Shown here: positions 18,025 through 26,423 of the stretch, in pieces
Position numbering within the stretch: the first letter of the stretch is position 1
Layout of the letters: each line of letters begins with the position of its first letter
Assembly: GCF_008704495.1 (NCBI RefSeq)
Contig: NZ_CP023699.1
Location: forward strand, 310,001-374,000
Source: Streptomyces kanamyceticus
Lineage (GTDB): Bacteria; Actinomycetota; Actinomycetes; Streptomycetales; Streptomycetaceae
Direction of reading: 5' to 3'
Length of the DNA: 64,000 nt
Notes under the pieces: generated by a model
The model's input: only the letters and a program-made list of their open reading frames with translations
Told to the model about the DNA's origin: nothing
Databases searched by the model: none
Translations under genes and position numbers: made by a program

Positions 18025-19479
18025 ATGGCGTCCACGATTCCCGACCCACTCCCGGGCGGGCACACCGCGCTCGGCGCCACGGGGCCCGCCGCGACCGGCG
18101 CGGACCACGCGGGTCGCATCGAGGCCCACGGCATCGACCACATTCCCGACGGCGAACGCCACGGGCACCCGCGGGAGCTGTTCTCCGTCTGGGCCGCGGC
18201 GAACGTGAACTACCTGAGCCTGGTGATCGGCGGCGCGCTCGTCCTCATGGGGCTGAGCCTGTGGCAGGCCGTCGCGGTGATCGTGGTGGGCAACCTCTTC
18301 TGGGTGGTCACGGGCGTCCTCGCGATCTCCGGTCCCGCCTCGGGCACACCGAGCGAAGTGATCACCCGGGCGCTGTACGGCGTCATCGGGAACCGGGTGA
18401 ACAACGCGGTCACCGGCTGGATGATCTCGGTCTGCTACTTCGCCCTCAATCTGTCGGCCGCCGCGACCGCCGCGTTCGCCCTGGTCGAGAAGGTGGGCAT
18501 ACCGGCGAACACCGGCGTCCAGGTGGCCGTCGTGGTGGTCATCGCCGCACTCACCCTGACCATCAGCGTCTACGGCCACGCCACGATCCTGCGGCTGTAC
18601 CTGCCGATCACCCTCGCACTGGTCGCGGTCTTCGCCTTCGTCGCCGTCGCCGTGCTCGGGCACACCGACTTCTCGTACGCGCCCGCCGAGCCGCTGACCG
18701 GCAGCGAGCTGTGGGTGACGCTGATCTCCGGCGTCACGCTCATCGCCGCGGGCCCGTTGTCGTACACCACCAGCGCGGACTTCTCCCGCTATCTGCCGCG
18801 CACGACGTCCGCGAAGGCGGTCGCGGGCTGGACCGCCCTCGGCGCCTTCCTGCCGAGCGTCTCGGTCTGCTCGCTGGGCGCGTTCGCCGCGACCACGGTC
18901 GACATGACGGATCCGCAGACCGCGCTCGAGGGGCTCCTGCCCGGCTGGTTCACCCCCGCGTTCCTGCTGGCCCTGGTGCTCGGCACGATCTCCATCAACG
19001 CCATGACCGCGTACAGCGCCGGTCTCGCCCTGCAAGCCGTGGGCCTGCGCATCCGGCGCTCGGTCAGCGTGCTCTTCGACGGCACCGCGGCGGTCGCCCT
19101 GACCCTGTACGCGCTGCTCGTGTCCAACTTCCTCGACACCGTCAGCGACGTCCTCCAGCTCACCGTCGTCCTGCTCGGCCCCGCCATGGCCCTCTACGCC
19201 ACCGACATCGTCCTGCGCCGCAACCGTTACGACGGGCTCGCGCTCACCGACGAGTCGCCGGACAGCCCCTTCTGGTACACGGGCGGCGTCCACCGGGCCG
19301 GTGCCCTGGCCCTCGTCACGGGTGTCACCTCGGCCGCGCTCTGCGTCAACACGCTCTACACCGGCCCCGTGGCCCACGCCTTGGGCGGCGCGGACCTAGC
19401 GCTGCCGGTCGGCATGATCGTCTCGTCGGCCGTCTACGCGGGGCTGACACGCGGAGGGCGCGGGATGCGCGGGGTGTGA
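18025..19479 (+). CDS. NCS1 family cytosine/purine/allantoin-type permease
   Basis: A 484-residue transporter with about 12 TM helices. The NCS1 signature region is visible: HPRELFSVWAAANVNYLSLVIGGALVLMGLSLWQAV (about 50-85), GPASGTPSEVITRALYG, and the intracellular loop ending TMs around LILSGVTLIAAG and YTTSADFSRYLP. These proteins import nucleobases, hydantoins or related heterocycles with Na+ or H+. GGAGGGCCTC precedes ATG 18025. Controlled with the neighbouring TetR; the amidohydrolase across the regulator could process the imported compound. Confidence 0.92.
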   Translation: MASTIPDPLPGGHTALGATGPAATGADHAGRIEAHGIDHIPDGERHGHPRELFSVWAAANVNYLSLVIGGALVLMGLSLWQAVAVIVVGNLFWVVTGVLAISGPASGTPSEVITRALYGVIGNRVNNAVTGWMISVCYFALNLSAAATAAFALVEKVGIPANTGVQVAVVVVIAALTLTISVYGHATILRLYLPITLALVAVFAFVAVAVLGHTDFSYAPAEPLTGSELWVTLISGVTLIAAGPLSYTTSADFSRYLPRTTSAKAVAGWTALGAFLPSVSVCSLGAFAATTVDMTDPQTALEGLLPGWFTPAFLLALVLGTISINAMTAYSAGLALQAVGLRIRRSVSVLFDGTAAVALTLYALLVSNFLDTVSDVLQLTVVLLGPAMALYATDIVLRRNRYDGLALTDESPDSPFWYTGGVHRAGALALVTGVTSAALCVNTLYTGPVAHALGGADLALPVGMIVSSAVYAGLTRGGRGMRGV

Positions 19480-19702
19480 CGCTGGGAGGTGGATGCCGAA
19501 GGGGGCTCGTCGCGGATCGTCAGAGCGGCGTATGGAAGCGACGGCCGCGCTTGCCCGGCGCCTTGCCCGCGGCTTCCATGGGGATGTGAACAGCGCGTGG
19601 CTCCTCCTCGACCGGCCCCCTCATCGGGCGCCCCGTCGTATGCCCCGCTGCCCTCTGACGGAAGCGTCCGCCCGCCGCTGACGCGCCTTCCCGAAGAGTG
19701 GT

Positions 19703-19730
19703 GGGGCGCCGTGACCTGACACGGCGCCCC
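19703..19730 (+). terminator. Rho-independent-type terminator
   Basis: GGGGCGCCGTG (19703-19713) pairs perfectly with CACGGCGCCCC (19720-19730), loop ACCTGA, followed by CTTCTTCG. It ends transcription 220 bp after the permease. The 359-bp gap 19480-19838 holds nothing else that I can support; short open frames there have no ribosome binding site. Confidence 0.8.
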
Positions 19731-19838
19731 CTTCTTCGTCCTCCCTCAACACACCAGTTCCGTACGCCCTTTCACCTGCCTGCCCAAAGCCCGGAGCCCC
19801 GGTCGGCGGTGCCGCGTACCCACACCGATGGACGTCCC

Positions 19839-20651
19839 ATGCCCGAGTCCCCCCTGTCCGCCCGCACCGTCCTCGTCACCGGCGCCACCTCCGGCATCGG
19901 CCACGAGACGGCGCGAAAGCTCGCCGAGCGCGGCGCCACCGTTCTGCTGCACGGGCGCACCCACGAGGAGGCCCGCGCCGCCGCCGACCGGCTGATCGCC
20001 ACCACCGATGTCGACGCGGCCCGACTCCACACGTATGGGGCCGATTTCGCACACCTCGACGAGGTCGAGAAACTGGCGGACACGGTCGTCCGGGCACACC
20101 CACACCTGGACGTCCTGGTCAACAACGCCGGGATGGCGGCCCCCGAGCGGCACACCGTCACCGCCGACGGGAACGAGATCGCCTTCCAGGTGAACTTCCT
20201 CGCCCACTACCTCCTGACGTGCCTCCTGGAGCCCGCCCTCACCAGCGAGCCGGGCGGCCGCGTCGTCAATGTCTCCTCGTCCCTTCACCGCACCGCGTCC
20301 ATCCAGTGGAGCGACCCCCAGCGCGCCCGCCGCTACTCGCGGCTCGCCGCCTACGCCCAATCGCAGCTCGCCCTCACGGTGTTCGCCGCTGACCCCCGCG
20401 TCACCGCGGTCTCCGTACACCCCGGCGCGTGCGGCACCGCCCTGCTCCCGCTGTACGCCAATGAAGGCGTCACGCCCGCCGAGGGCGCGAGCCATGTGGT
20501 GAGGCTGTGCGATCCGGCCTTCGAGATCGTCAACGGCGCCTACTACGACCGCGCCGAACGCGTCGCCCCCGCGGTCGCCGCCACGGAGGGCCGCACCGTG
20601 AAGCGGCTCAGCAGGCTCGCCGATGCGCTCGTGGGGCGCGCGGCGGTCTGA
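19839..20651 (+). CDS. Short-chain dehydrogenase/reductase lacking the catalytic lysine
   Basis: A 270-residue classical/retinol-dehydrogenase-like SDR. Cofactor motif TGATSGIG (about 15-22), NNAG structural motif and VNVSSSLH with the catalytic serine are present. The active-site tyrosine is in AYAQSQLA, where the family has YxxxK: the lysine is glutamine. The substrate loop is also short. It may be a reduced-activity or non-catalytic member, or use another proton relay. ATG 19839 is the start matching the family; the site upstream is weak. It precedes the P450 by 133 bp, with a large palindrome between. Confidence 0.85.
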   Translation: MPESPLSARTVLVTGATSGIGHETARKLAERGATVLLHGRTHEEARAAADRLIATTDVDAARLHTYGADFAHLDEVEKLADTVVRAHPHLDVLVNNAGMAAPERHTVTADGNEIAFQVNFLAHYLLTCLLEPALTSEPGGRVVNVSSSLHRTASIQWSDPQRARRYSRLAAYAQSQLALTVFAADPRVTAVSVHPGACGTALLPLYANEGVTPAEGASHVVRLCDPAFEIVNGAYYDRAERVAPAVAATEGRTVKRLSRLADALVGRAAV

Positions 20652-20696
20652 CCTGACCGGCCGGGACCTCGGGTCGGCGGAGTACCGAAGTGGCCA

Positions 20697-20739
20697 ACTG
20701 ACGCCATGATGAGCCAACTTGGCTCGCCATGGCGTCAGT
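20697..20739. promoter_or_regulatory. 43-bp nested palindrome upstream of the P450 gene
   Basis: Outer arms ACTGACGCCATG (20697-20708) and CATGGCGTCAGT (20728-20739) are perfect complements; inside them GAGCCAA-C-TTGGCTC (20711-20725) is a second perfect dyad. Only one dinucleotide pair mismatches over the whole 43 bp. It ends 45 bp before the P450 start, where an operator or attenuating hairpin would act. Confidence 0.75.
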
Positions 20740-20784
20740 CGTGTGCCATGCTGGCGCCAAAAGGTGCACACCACCGGAGGACCC

Positions 20785-22047
20785 ATGCCACACGAACCAT
20801 TAACTCCCGCGCCCGCTACCGCACTTCACGAGGGCGTCGCAGCCTCAGCCGCGGACCCCGAGCCGATCCGGCTTCCCGTCGAGCGCCCCGCGGGATGCCC
20901 CTTCGATCCGCCCGCCGAGCTGGCACGGCTGCGATCGGAACGCCCGCTCACCCGGCTGAAGTTCCCCGACGGGCACGTGGGCTGGCTGGCCACCAGCCAC
21001 GCGGTGGCGCGCGCGGTCCTCGCCGACTCGCGCTTCAGCTCCCGGTACGAACTCATGCACCTGCCGTTCGAGACCGGATTCACCGGCGAGCTGCCCCCGG
21101 CGCCGATCGGCGACATGACCGGGATGGACGCGCCGGAGCACACCCGCTACCGGCGGCTGCTCGCGGGCAAGTTCACCGTGCGCAGGATGGCCCAGCTCGG
21201 CGACCGCATCGAACGGATCACCGCCGACCACCTCGACGCCATGGAGCGGCAGGGGCCGGCCGTGGACCTGGTGACGGCGTACGCACGGCCCATCCCCGCC
21301 CTCACCATCTGCGAACTCCTCGGCGTGCCCTACGACGAGCACCACTTCTTCCAGGAGAGCACCGCGACGGTCATGTCCCACAGCTCCACCCCGGAGCAAC
21401 TGGCCGCCACCATGACGGCGATGAACGAGTACCTGCGTCAACTGGTCGTCACCAAGCGTGCCGCGCCCACCGACGACCTGCTCAGCGACCTGACCGGCAG
21501 CGACCTCGACGACGAGGAACTCACCGGCCTCGCCGCCTTCCTGCTCGGCGCCGGTCTCGACACCACCGCCAACATGATCGCGCTCGGCACCTTCGCGCTG
21601 CTGGGCAACCCGGACCAGTTCGCCGCGCTGCGCACCGATCCGGGCCTCGCCGACCAGGCCGTCGAGGAGCTCATGCGCTACCTGACGATCGCCCAGCTAG
21701 GGGCCCAGTCCGCCCTGGAGGACGTGGAACTGGCCGGACAGCTCGTCAGGGCCGGGGAAACGGTCGCCGTCTCGATGGAGGCCGCCAACCGCGATCCGGT
21801 GAAGTATCCCGACCCCGACGTACTCGACCTGCGCCGCAAGGCGAGCGGTCAGCTCGGCTTCGGGCACGGCATCCACCAGTGCCTCGGCCAGCAGCTGGCC
21901 CGCGTCGAGATGCGGGCCGCGATCCCCGCGCTCGTCACCCGGTTCCCGACGCTGCGCCTCGCCGTCCCCGCCGACGAGATCCCGCTACGCACCGGCATGA
22001 ACATCTTCGGGGTGCACCGGCTCCCCGTCACCTGGGACGAGCAGTAG
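20785..22047 (+). CDS. Cytochrome P450
   Basis: A 420-residue bacterial class I P450. The heme-binding loop [10 protein letters not shown] places the thiolate ligand at Cys366, the I-helix oxygen-activation motif is AGLDTT (256-261) and the K-helix ExxR is EELMR (Glu295, Arg298). It needs a ferredoxin and reductase; a candidate pair lies at 38.6-40.3 kb. Codon 6 is TTA (20800-20802), the only one I found in this part of the window, so translation should need the bldA tRNA, as for many developmental or secondary-metabolic genes. GGAGG precedes ATG 20785. The stop codon abuts the stop of the convergent gene with no gap. Confidence 0.93.
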   Translation: MPHEPLTPAPATALHEGVAASAADPEPIRLPVERPAGCPFDPPAELARLRSERPLTRLKFPDGHVGWLATSHAVARAVLADSRFSSRYELMHLPFETGFTGELPPAPIGDMTGMDAPEHTRYRRLLAGKFTVRRMAQLGDRIERITADHLDAMERQGPAVDLVTAYARPIPALTICELLGVPYDEHHFFQESTATVMSHSSTPEQLAATMTAMNEYLRQLVVTKRAAPTDDLLSDLTGSDLDDEELTGLAAFLLGAGLDTTANMIALGTFALLGNPDQFAALRTDPGLADQAVEELMRYLTIAQLGAQSALEDVELAGQLVRAGETVAVSMEAANRDPVKYPDPDVLDLRRKASGQLGFGHGIHQCLGQQLARVEMRAAIPALVTRFPTLRLAVPADEIPLRTGMNIFGVHRLPVTWDEQ

Positions 22048-22554
22048 TCACTTCCACGGTTCCGAGAACGACCGGCCGGGCACCGGCTTGGCGATGAGGG
22101 CCACGGCCGTGAAGAAGTTGACCTGGCCGATGGCGAACATCAAGGTGGCGAGCGCCCTGGGCTCGTAGCACTCGGCCACCTGCGCGTACAGCTCGTCGGA
22201 GACCCTCTCGCCGTCCGCGGACGGCTGGAGCACCGCCTCCACCAGGGCCAGCGCGGCACGCTCGGCGGACGTGAAGTACGGCGAATCCTGCCAGGACGTC
22301 ACCGAGGCGATCCGCTCCTCGGACTCCCCCGCCGTACGCAGGAAGCCCGTGTGCAGCACGGTCAGGTAGGTGCTGCCCGCGATCTGGCCCGCACGCAGCT
22401 GGACCAGGCTGATCGTGGCGCGCGGCACCGAGCCGTTGCCCGTGACCTTGAACAGTGCGGCCGACACCTCGCCGAGCTCGGGGACCAGCTCGGCGGGGTC
22501 CTCGCTCATCCGCGGGGCCATCGGGATCTCTGCCGTGATCGAACGCGTTTCCAT
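22048..22554 (-). CDS. Carboxymuconolactone decarboxylase-like (AhpD-fold) protein without active-site cysteines
   Basis: A 168-residue AhpD-fold protein. The core helix pair reads ATISLVQLRAGQIAGSTYLTVLHTGFL. In active members this is E-x11-C-x2-C-x3-H; here both cysteines are replaced (Ser and Leu) and the glutamate is missing, while the histidine remains. Peroxidase or disulfide chemistry is therefore unlikely. AAGGAGACGGCA precedes ATG 22554; the longer frame to 22590 has no site. It is convergent with the P450 and immediately adjacent to its stop. Role unknown. Confidence 0.8.
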   Translation of the reverse strand: METRSITAEIPMAPRMSEDPAELVPELGEVSAALFKVTGNGSVPRATISLVQLRAGQIAGSTYLTVLHTGFLRTAGESEERIASVTSWQDSPYFTSAERAALALVEAVLQPSADGERVSDELYAQVAECYEPRALATLMFAIGQVNFFTAVALIAKPVPGRSFSEPWK

Positions 22555-22658
22555 TGCCGTCTCCTTCAAGGGTTTCCGTATCGCTTTCACTGCCTTGACG
22601 GATCCCGGCGCGGGAGTGTGACCGGTGGCGGAAAGAAATCTTCGGGAGTCGTCTGCCG

Positions 22659-23285
22659 CTACCGGCTGTCGGCCGTCGCGACCCTCAGGCCGAAGCCGAT
22701 CAGGACGACCGCCGTCACCCGGTCAAGCGCGCGGCGCACGGCGGGCCTCTCGAAGAACCCGCGGGCCCTGGCGAGGACCATGACGTACCCGCCGAGCCAG
22801 AGCAGCGTGAGCGCCGCGTGGAGGAGGACGAGCAGGGCCATGCCGACGTGCGAGGGCAGCGAAGGCGGCGCGAGAGTGGGCAGCAGGCCCGTGTAGAAGA
22901 CGGCGATCTTCGGGTTGAGTACGTTGCTGACGAGGCCGGTGCGCCACGGGTGTCCCGCGGGCGCGGGACCGCTCGGGACGGTGGCGGACGTGTCTCCGCC
23001 GCGGCGGCTCCGCAGCCATGCCTGCACGCCGAGGAAGACCAGATAGGCGGCGCCGAGCAGTTTGACGACCGTATACGCGACAGCAGACGCGGCGAGGACG
23101 GCCGCGAGTCCCGCGACGGTGAGGACGCCCCAGACGAGCAGTCCCGTCGTGATTCCGCCGACGGTGCGGAGCCCGTCGTGCCAGCCCTCGGCGACCGCCC
23201 GTTTCGTGACGACGGCCATGTCGGGACCCGGTACCACCGTGAGCAGGGCGAGCACTCCGGCCGCCGCGATGATCTGCGTGAACAT
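22659..23285 (-). CDS. LysE/RhtB family exporter
   Basis: A 208-residue, six-TM amino-acid or metabolite exporter. The hallmark VVPGPDMAVVTKRAVAEGWHDGLRTVGGITTGLLVW sits near the N-terminus (residues 17-53) and GLVSNVLNPKIAVFYTGLLPTL in the middle, as in RhtB-type permeases. I start at ATG 23285 because the family begins there; the upstream frame is Arg/His-rich non-membrane sequence. Neither the CMD-like gene nor the divergent MerR gene identifies the substrate. Confidence 0.9.
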   Translation of the reverse strand: MFTQIIAAAGVLALLTVVPGPDMAVVTKRAVAEGWHDGLRTVGGITTGLLVWGVLTVAGLAAVLAASAVAYTVVKLLGAAYLVFLGVQAWLRSRRGGDTSATVPSGPAPAGHPWRTGLVSNVLNPKIAVFYTGLLPTLAPPSLPSHVGMALLVLLHAALTLLWLGGYVMVLARARGFFERPAVRRALDRVTAVVLIGFGLRVATADSR

Positions 23286-23527
23286 GCGGGAAGTCTGACA
23301 CCCGGCGCCACCGAACCCCTCGTCGGCGGGACGGCGCGCGGTGTGACCACTGTGTCCGTGGCTGCGCAGGCGGGGGAGCGAACGCAGCCACGTCTCAGGA
23401 GCGCCGACTCCTCTGAGACGACCCCCGGCGCGAACGCCGGACGGCCGGACACCGTGGCGGGCTACATGCTCTGAACTGCCATGCCCAACCGGCAAGTTGC
23501 GTCGTTCGTGCATCGTATGGTGGCCGG

Positions 23528-24550
23528 ATGAGCAGCGAGCGCGCAGGGGACGGGGCGCCGTCACCGGCGATGGCGAGTGTGACGACGGGAGCGTTGGCGA
23601 GGCACTTGGGCGTCTCGCCCACGACGCTGCGCTCCTGGGACCAGCGGTACGGGGTGGGCCCCGCGACGCGGAGCGACGGCGCCCACCGCCGCTGGACGCC
23701 GAAGGACATCGCCGTCCTGGAGGAGATGTGCCGCCTCACGGCGTCGGGGGTCGCACCCGCCGAGGCGGCCCGCTCCGCGAAGACCGCCGCGACCCCGCCA
23801 TCGAGCATCCGCCCGTCACCCGGCGGACGCCCGTCCGCCGTCGCGCGCCCGGCATCGGTGGACCCGGCCCCGGAGCCCGCGGACGTCCGGCGGGCCCGCC
23901 GCGGTCTGATCCGGGCGGCCGTCCGCCTCGACTCCCCCGCCGTGGACCACCTGCTGTCCGCGACGATCGCGCGGCACGGGCTCGTCGTCGCGTGGGAGGA
24001 GCTCATGGTCCCGGCCCTGCACGCGGTGGGCCGCAAGTGGGAGTCGGCCGGGGACCGCTACGTCGAGGTGGAGCACCTCCTTTCGTGGCACATCCAGACA
24101 GCGCTGCGCCGGGTCACGTCGACGACGGCCGAGGCGGACCCCGCCCCTCCCGTCGTGCTGGCCTGCGTACCCGGCGAGCAGCACTCGCTCGCCCTCGACG
24201 CGCTCACCGCCGCGCTGGCCGAACGGGGCCGCCCCCTGCGCATGTTCGGCGCGGCGCTGCCGGTGCCCGCGCTGACCGCGGCCGTGCGCCGGATCGGCCC
24301 GTGCGCCGTGGTGCTCTGGTCGCAGGCGCGCTCCACCGCGAGCGTCCCGCTGGCGCAGCACGTGGCGGCCGCGCGCTGGGGCGTGAAGGGTGCGCGCGGC
24401 CGTCCGGCGGTGATACTCGCGGGCCCCGGCTGGTCGGGGCAGGCGGTGAAGGGGGCGCGCCGCCCCCTTCTGCTGCACGAGGCCCTGACCGTACTCACCG
24501 AACTCTCTCCTCGCACGGCTCCTGCCGGCGGGACACCAGGTCCTCCGTGA
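23528..24550 (+). CDS. MerR family regulator with B12-type sensor region (LitR/CarH-like)
   Basis: A 340-residue regulator. Residues about 15-85 are a MerR winged helix (TTGALARHLGVSPTTLRSWDQRYGVGPATRSDGAHRRWTPKDIAVLEEM). After a Pro/Ser linker comes a four-helix segment with W-x10-EH (RKWESAGDRYVEVEHLLSWH) and a Rossmann-like part (VVLACVPGEQHSLALDALTAALAERGRPLRMFG). In light sensors CarH/LitR the motifs are W-x9-EH and ExxHxxG; here the spacing is one longer and the final Gly is Ala, so adenosylcobalamin binding is possible but unproven. No carotenoid genes are adjacent. The cobalt transporter and riboswitch at 49 kb show that the cell uses B12. Confidence 0.82.
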   Translation: MSSERAGDGAPSPAMASVTTGALARHLGVSPTTLRSWDQRYGVGPATRSDGAHRRWTPKDIAVLEEMCRLTASGVAPAEAARSAKTAATPPSSIRPSPGGRPSAVARPASVDPAPEPADVRRARRGLIRAAVRLDSPAVDHLLSATIARHGLVVAWEELMVPALHAVGRKWESAGDRYVEVEHLLSWHIQTALRRVTSTTAEADPAPPVVLACVPGEQHSLALDALTAALAERGRPLRMFGAALPVPALTAAVRRIGPCAVVLWSQARSTASVPLAQHVAAARWGVKGARGRPAVILAGPGWSGQAVKGARRPLLLHEALTVLTELSPRTAPAGGTPGPP

Positions 24551-24679
24551 GGCGTGCTCGAACCCGTCGGGCGTGACGGTGTGCGGGCCGAAGAGCCGGT
24601 GTCGAACTTGGGCGGCCGTCCGCCTCGCGATCCGCGCTTGAGGCGGCTGCGGACGCGGTCCGTCAGGACCCTGATCCGC

Positions 24680-24710
24680 TTGCTTGGAGTGCACTCCACG
24701 GCCATAGCGT
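24680..24710 (+). promoter_or_regulatory. MerR-type promoter (19-bp spacer with 14-bp dyad)
   Basis: A -35-like TTGCTT (24680-24685) and -10-like TAGCGT (24705-24710) are 19 bp apart, the overlong spacing typical of MerR-activated promoters. Centred in the spacer is the perfect palindrome TGGAGTGCACTCCA (24685-24698). It lies about 85 bp upstream of the SDR start at 24793. The cognate regulator may be outside the window or the MerR gene just upstream. Confidence 0.7.
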
Positions 24711-24792
24711 TGAGACAGCTGAACCGAACAGCTGAACCGAACACCCAACGCGTCGACGCGTCATCCCGCACGACCAACTGGAAAGACGGCAA

Positions 24793-25587
24793 GTGGCAGA
24801 CAACCAATTCACCCCGCATGCGGAACTCTTCGATCTGCGTGGAAAGCGCGCGCTCGTCACCGGTGGCACCCGAGGCATCGGAATGATGATCGCGCGTGGC
24901 CTCCTCCAGGCGGGCGTCCGCGTGGTCATCAGCTCACGCAACGCAGAAGCATGCGCTCAGGCGCAGGAACAGCTGTCCGCATTCGGTGAGGTGCGGGCCA
25001 TCCCCGCCGACCTGTCCCGCCACGACGAGTGCCGGCGACTGTCCGACCTCGTCACCGCCGACTCGGAGCAGCTCGACATCCTCGTCAACAACGCGGGCGC
25101 CATGTGGGACGAGCCGCTGGAGACGTTCCCGGACGCGGCCTGGGACACGGTCGTCGACCTCAACCTGAAGTCGCCGTTCTGGCTGGTGCAGGCGCTGCTG
25201 CCCGCACTTCGCAGGGCGGGCACCGCCGACGATCCCGCGCGGATCATCAACATCGGCAGCATCGCCGCCATCCACATCCCCCAGCGGCCCAACTACTCGT
25301 ACTCCAGTAGCAAGGCCGCACTGCACCAACTCACCAGAGTGCTCGCCAAGGAACTAGGACCGCAGCACGTCACCGTGAACGCCGTGGCGCCGGGACCGTT
25401 CCCGTCGGCGATGATGGCCGCAACCCTCGATGAGCTCGGCGAGGCGATCGCCGCGTCGGCCCCACTACGCCGGATCGGCCGCGACGACGACATGGCGGGT
25501 GTCGCCGTGTTCCTCGCCAGCCGGGCAGGCGCATACCTCACAGGCACCGTGATCCCCGTCGACGGCGGCATCGCCACAACCGCGTAG
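24793..25587 (+). CDS. Short-chain dehydrogenase/reductase (RhlG/FabG-like)
   Basis: A 264-residue classical SDR with an intact active site: TGGTRGIG cofactor loop, NNAGAMW, catalytic Ser in NIGSIAAIH, and Tyr-Lys in YSYSSSKAALHQL; the C-terminus GAYLTGTVIPVDGG is typical. It begins at GTG 24793; the binding site is weak (GAAAG). The closest look is to 3-oxoacyl-ACP reductase-like RhlG proteins and gluconate dehydrogenases, so an NADP(H)-linked keto reduction is expected; substrate unknown. It is the only gene behind the MerR-type promoter. Confidence 0.9.
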   Translation: MADNQFTPHAELFDLRGKRALVTGGTRGIGMMIARGLLQAGVRVVISSRNAEACAQAQEQLSAFGEVRAIPADLSRHDECRRLSDLVTADSEQLDILVNNAGAMWDEPLETFPDAAWDTVVDLNLKSPFWLVQALLPALRRAGTADDPARIINIGSIAAIHIPQRPNYSYSSSKAALHQLTRVLAKELGPQHVTVNAVAPGPFPSAMMAATLDELGEAIAASAPLRRIGRDDDMAGVAVFLASRAGAYLTGTVIPVDGGIATTA

Positions 25588-25628
25588 GCCGCCCAGAGTC
25601 CGTCGGACCAGCACCTTCACCACAGACC

Positions 25629-26279
25629 CTAGTAGTCGTACGGCTTCGTCTTGTTCCAGTTGGTGACGTCCGCGCTGGTCCAGGTGAACTTCGAGGGGAC
25701 GCCCTTGCCGTCGAAGGCCGCCTGGTCGGTGCCAGGACCGGTGTCGCCGGTGCGGTCGCGCAGGGCGATGCTCAGGTCGCCCGAGGTGTGGGGCCTCGCG
25801 GAGTCGGTGAAGAGGTTCACGGCCGCGTAGACCTTGGCGCCGGGCCGCACCGTGATGCGGGCGGCGCCGCCCGGGGCGTCCTTGGCGGAGTGGGGCAGCA
25901 CCTTGGTCGTGTCACCGAGCATCACCGACGGGTAGGAGGTCACCCAGCACGGCGCGGCGTCGGCGTTCGTCGCGGTGATGAGCAGATGCTCGCCCTGCTG
26001 CTTCGCGAACCGGTGCACCACCGAGTAGGAGATCTCGTCTCCGTTGCACTGCCGGGTCGCGGTGGCCTTGGCCGTGCCGCGCGCGGCACTCGCCTTGCTG
26101 ACCGTGACGCTGTCGGCCCCCGCGCCGGTCCCCGTCTCGACGGTCCTGGTGGTGCCGGTCTTCGCGTCCGCCTTGTCGCCGCCGTTGCCGCTGCCCGGAC
26201 TGCCGCAGGCAGCCAGGCCGAGGGCGAGGGTGGCGGTGGTGCCGGCCAGGACTGCGGTGCGGATCCGGTGCGTGCGCAT
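25629..26279 (-). CDS. DUF4232 lipoprotein
   Basis: A 216-residue lipoprotein: MRTHRIRTAVLAGTTATLALGLAAC gives a lipobox LAAC (Cys about 25), followed by a Gly/Thr/Lys-rich linker and the DUF4232 domain (about 90-215) with a cysteine pair (TRQCNGDEISYSV, APCWVTSYPSVML). DUF4232 lipoproteins are abundant in Streptomyces and have no known activity. ATG 26279 follows GGGGAG. It lies downstream of the SARP gene on the same strand (144 bp). Confidence 0.88.
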   Translation of the reverse strand: MRTHRIRTAVLAGTTATLALGLAACGSPGSGNGGDKADAKTGTTRTVETGTGAGADSVTVSKASAARGTAKATATRQCNGDEISYSVVHRFAKQQGEHLLITATNADAAPCWVTSYPSVMLGDTTKVLPHSAKDAPGGAARITVRPGAKVYAAVNLFTDSARPHTSGDLSIALRDRTGDTGPGTDQAAFDGKGVPSKFTWTSADVTNWNKTKPYDY

Positions 26280-26423
26280 GGTGGTGCTCCCCGATTGGGT
26301 GGTGCGGTGGTCGACGCGACAGTTTGTCGCGGTGTGACCACCTTGGCAGGATCTGCTGGCGTCGCGATCACGCACCGCTGACGTTCCGCTGACGTCCACG
26401 AATGCCGCGGGATCCGCCCCCTC

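Noticed and set aside
19493..19681. Possible small gene of 62 codons after the permease
   Set aside because: No ribosome binding site, low-complexity Arg/Pro end and no recognised motif; the interval is better described as a spacer with a terminator.
24554..24886. Open frame covering the MerR-type promoter and the SDR start
   Set aside because: Overlaps a clear promoter and a well-supported SDR in another frame; translated product is low-complexity.
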